From contig NZ_JBQHTM010000008.1 in assembly GCF_052065695.1 (NCBI RefSeq), forward strand, positions 30,866 through 94,865: DNA of 64,000 nucleotides, in the 5' to 3' direction. The DNA comes from Intestinimonas sp052065695 (GTDB taxonomy: Bacteria; Bacillota; Clostridia; Oscillospirales; Oscillospiraceae). The notes beneath the pieces were generated by a model. The model was not told the DNA's origin and ran no database searches. It worked only from the letters and a program-made list of their open reading frames with translations. Position numbers and translations under genes: made by a program. Each line of letters opens with the position of its first letter. Positions within the stretch are counted from its first letter, which is position 1. Positions 62,974-64,000 of the stretch are shown here, piece after piece.

Positions 62974-63336
62974 TTACTCTCCCACGTGTTCCATGCCCTG
63001 GCCCAGGATGGTGCGGACGTGGCCGTCGGCCAGGGAGTAAAAGACCTGCTTGCCCTCCCGGCGGTAGCGCACCAGCTTGGCCTGCTTCAGGGCCCGGAGC
63101 TGGTGGGAAATGGCCGACTGGCTCATGCCCAGCAGCTGGGCGATGTCGCACACGCACATCTCGGACGCGAAGAGCACATACAGGATCTTGATGCGGGTGG
63201 AGTCCCCGAAGAGCTTGAAGAGCTCCGCCAGGTCATAGAGGATCTCCTCGTCGGGCATCTCGGCGTCCACCTTCTCCACGATGTCCCGGTGGACCTGGAC
63301 GGTCTCGCACTGCTCCAGTTCCTCTCTCTCCTCCAT
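62974..63336 (-). CDS. ArsR/SmtB-family metal-responsive repressor
   Basis: 120 residues. Winged helix-turn-helix: LFKLFGDSTRIKILYVLFAS then MCVCDIAQLLGMSQSAISHQ and LVRYRREGKQVFYSL. CVCD is the CadC/ArsR-type metal-binding helix (alpha3), and the C-terminus has GHVRTILGQGMEHV with His residues that could form an alpha5 zinc site. The N-terminal part (EQCETVQVHRDIV) adds another Cys-His pair, as in CadC. Metal binding releases the protein from DNA. ATG 63336 has AAGGAG eight bases before; a GTG three codons upstream is within that site. A 24-base palindrome sits right at its promoter. Confidence 0.93.
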   Translation of the reverse strand: MEEREELEQCETVQVHRDIVEKVDAEMPDEEILYDLAELFKLFGDSTRIKILYVLFASEMCVCDIAQLLGMSQSAISHQLRALKQAKLVRYRREGKQVFYSLADGHVRTILGQGMEHVGE

Positions 63337-63357
63337 CTGCCTCACTCCTTTTCTGAA

Positions 63358-63381
63358 ACATATGAGTTATTGTTCATATGT
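63358..63381. promoter_or_regulatory. Palindromic operator for the ArsR/SmtB repressor
   Basis: ACATATGA-GTTATTGT-TCATATGT, a perfect 8-8-8 inverted repeat, just downstream of the -10 box at the likely transcription start. AT-rich palindromes containing TGAxxxxxTCA like this are typical of SmtB/CzrA/CadC operators. Confidence 0.75.
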
Positions 63382-63382
63382 T

Positions 63383-63410
63383 ATTATATGCACTCCCGCG
63401 GAAATGTCAA
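63383..63410 (-). promoter_or_regulatory. Promoter for the metal-efflux operon
   Basis: Minus strand TTGACA (63405-63410), 16 bases, TATAAT (63383-63388). The operator follows at once. Confidence 0.8.
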
Positions 63411-64000
63411 CAGGGTGGGGAAAATTTTCTTGGCTGGGGCGATGGCCTGCGGCCTTGTGCTCTTTGTGGGGGGCGTCTTCCCGGACGCCTCCATTGGCTC
63501 CCTCTCTGAGGGAGCTGTCACCGAATGGCGACTGCGGGAGTCTTGCCGCCGGATGAGGGGGAGCCTTGCGGCGTGGTATTCCGTCTCGTTTCTTTGCCTT
63601 TCTGTGACGTGAAAGGACGGGAGAGACGTTCAAAACCCGTTTCTTTTTCCCTGCTGGAAAAAGAACGGTTTTTGGAATCCAAAGAAAAAGGGGCTCCCGT
63701 GTGGGTTAGGTGATTCCAAATAGGAATCCGGCGGCCCGTCTTTACGCCCCCGTTGAGCACCGGCCCCGTCTACGGTAGACTACCTTGGCGGAACAGGGGC
63801 AAGCTGTGGTCCTATCCGCAATTTTTTCGCCGCCTGCGTGGGTGGGTGTCGGGACGTGGTGGCGCTGACTGGGATTTCCGTTGCTGCGGCGTGGGTGGCG
63901 TTGGTCGCCACGTGGTGGGGATCGCAACGTGGACTGCTCACGTCCTCTCCCCTCTCTGCAAAACAAAAGCGGGGGGTGGCCGTGGGCGCGGCCGCGTGGG
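63411..64000 (+). other. Repeat-rich region without genes, to the window edge
   Basis: About 590 bases. It starts with a motif related to the 38.5-kb one (CTTTGTGGGG..CGTCTTCCCG), then a CTCCCTCTCTGAGGGAG inverted repeat at 63498-63514, then copy B of the dispersed repeat (63594-63879). I see no coding frame with a ribosome site. Confidence 0.65.
63594..63879 (+). repeat. Dispersed repeat of about 286 bp, copy B
   Basis: Matches copy A at 38140-38425 in the same orientation at about 90%. The hairpin CCGTTTCTTTTTCC / GGAAAAAGAACGG plus TTTTT and the GTCTAC-G-GTAGAC palindrome are unchanged. Neighbouring genes differ entirely from copy A, so the unit is a true dispersed element. Confidence 0.9.

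Noticed and set aside
63518..63760. Short frames with DSKNRSFSSREKETGFE in both repeat copies
   Set aside because: The peptide is a translation of the conserved hairpin DNA, and the frames diverge outside it and lack ribosome sites.

Overview
The window is GC-rich DNA from an anaerobic low-oxygen-lifestyle Firmicute, most likely Clostridia, family Oscillospiraceae (the Flavonifractor / Pseudoflavonifractor / Lawsonibacter neighbourhood). The reasons are pyruvate:ferredoxin and indolepyruvate:ferredoxin oxidoreductases, a Prp protease next to an N-terminally extended L27, a MetH lacking its activation domain, SigV/RsiV-like and YitT-like proteins, and many consensus TTGACA-N17-TATAAT type promoters. 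The genus is inference. It reads as ordinary chromosome; I found no phage, integrase, transposase or CRISPR array.

Layout. 1-4.5 kb: the end of a transglutaminase-like gene, a histidine kinase plus GNAT pair without a response regulator, and a radical-SAM/DUF4130 pair of the poorly understood DNA modification/repair type. 4.6-15 kb: nifJ, comM, a small XRE regulator facing a small unknown gene, thiI-cinA, and an acyl-CoA synthetase. 15-19.7 kb: an aromatic amino-acid breakdown operon (TrpR-like regulator, iorA, iorB, paaK, ACT protein). 19.7-26.7 kb: a YczE-like membrane protein divergent from its probable TetR repressor, then the livKHMGF branched-chain amino-acid ABC transporter. 26.7-34.9 kb: PAP2 phosphatase, a metF / MetH-activation / metH operon, an S-layer-homology protein and pta. 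35-40 kb: an XRE regulator, a partly duplicated leader and lepA, a repeat-rich intergenic region, a nucleoside phosphorylase and an unknown gene. 40-46 kb: DUF1836, DegV, prmA, a metallophosphoesterase, then rplU-prp-rpmA-obgE. 46-48.5 kb: a crotonase and a two-subunit CoA-transferase. 48.7-51.1 kb: an SGNH hydrolase-sigV-rsiV operon with an ECF-like promoter. 51.3-60.6 kb: tRNA-Gly, a lipoprotein, LUD and YitT proteins, a divergent type II topoisomerase pair (parC, parE) split by a secreted protein gene. 60.7-63.4 kb: a metal-efflux operon (ArsR regulator, HMA protein, P-type ATPase). 63.4-64 kb: a gene-free repeat region.

How it works together. Carbon from amino acids and pyruvate enters as acyl-CoA through ferredoxin-dependent oxidoreductases, CoA ligases and CoA-transferase, and Pta can turn acyl-CoA to acyl phosphate for ATP. 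LivKHMGF would supply amino acids. The metF-metH operon links folate one-carbon units to methionine. The most noteworthy signals are: an SGNH-sigV-rsiV layout that recalls the lysozyme-response sigV-rsiV-oatA locus; two places where the end of a housekeeping gene is repeated next to itself (5' end of lepA, 3' end of parE, the latter with only synonymous change over 16 codons); a roughly 286-bp dispersed repeat in two copies at about 90% identity; a run of four perfect hairpins between parE and the inserted gene; and clustered GTTCA/TGAAC palindromes between yczE and tetR.
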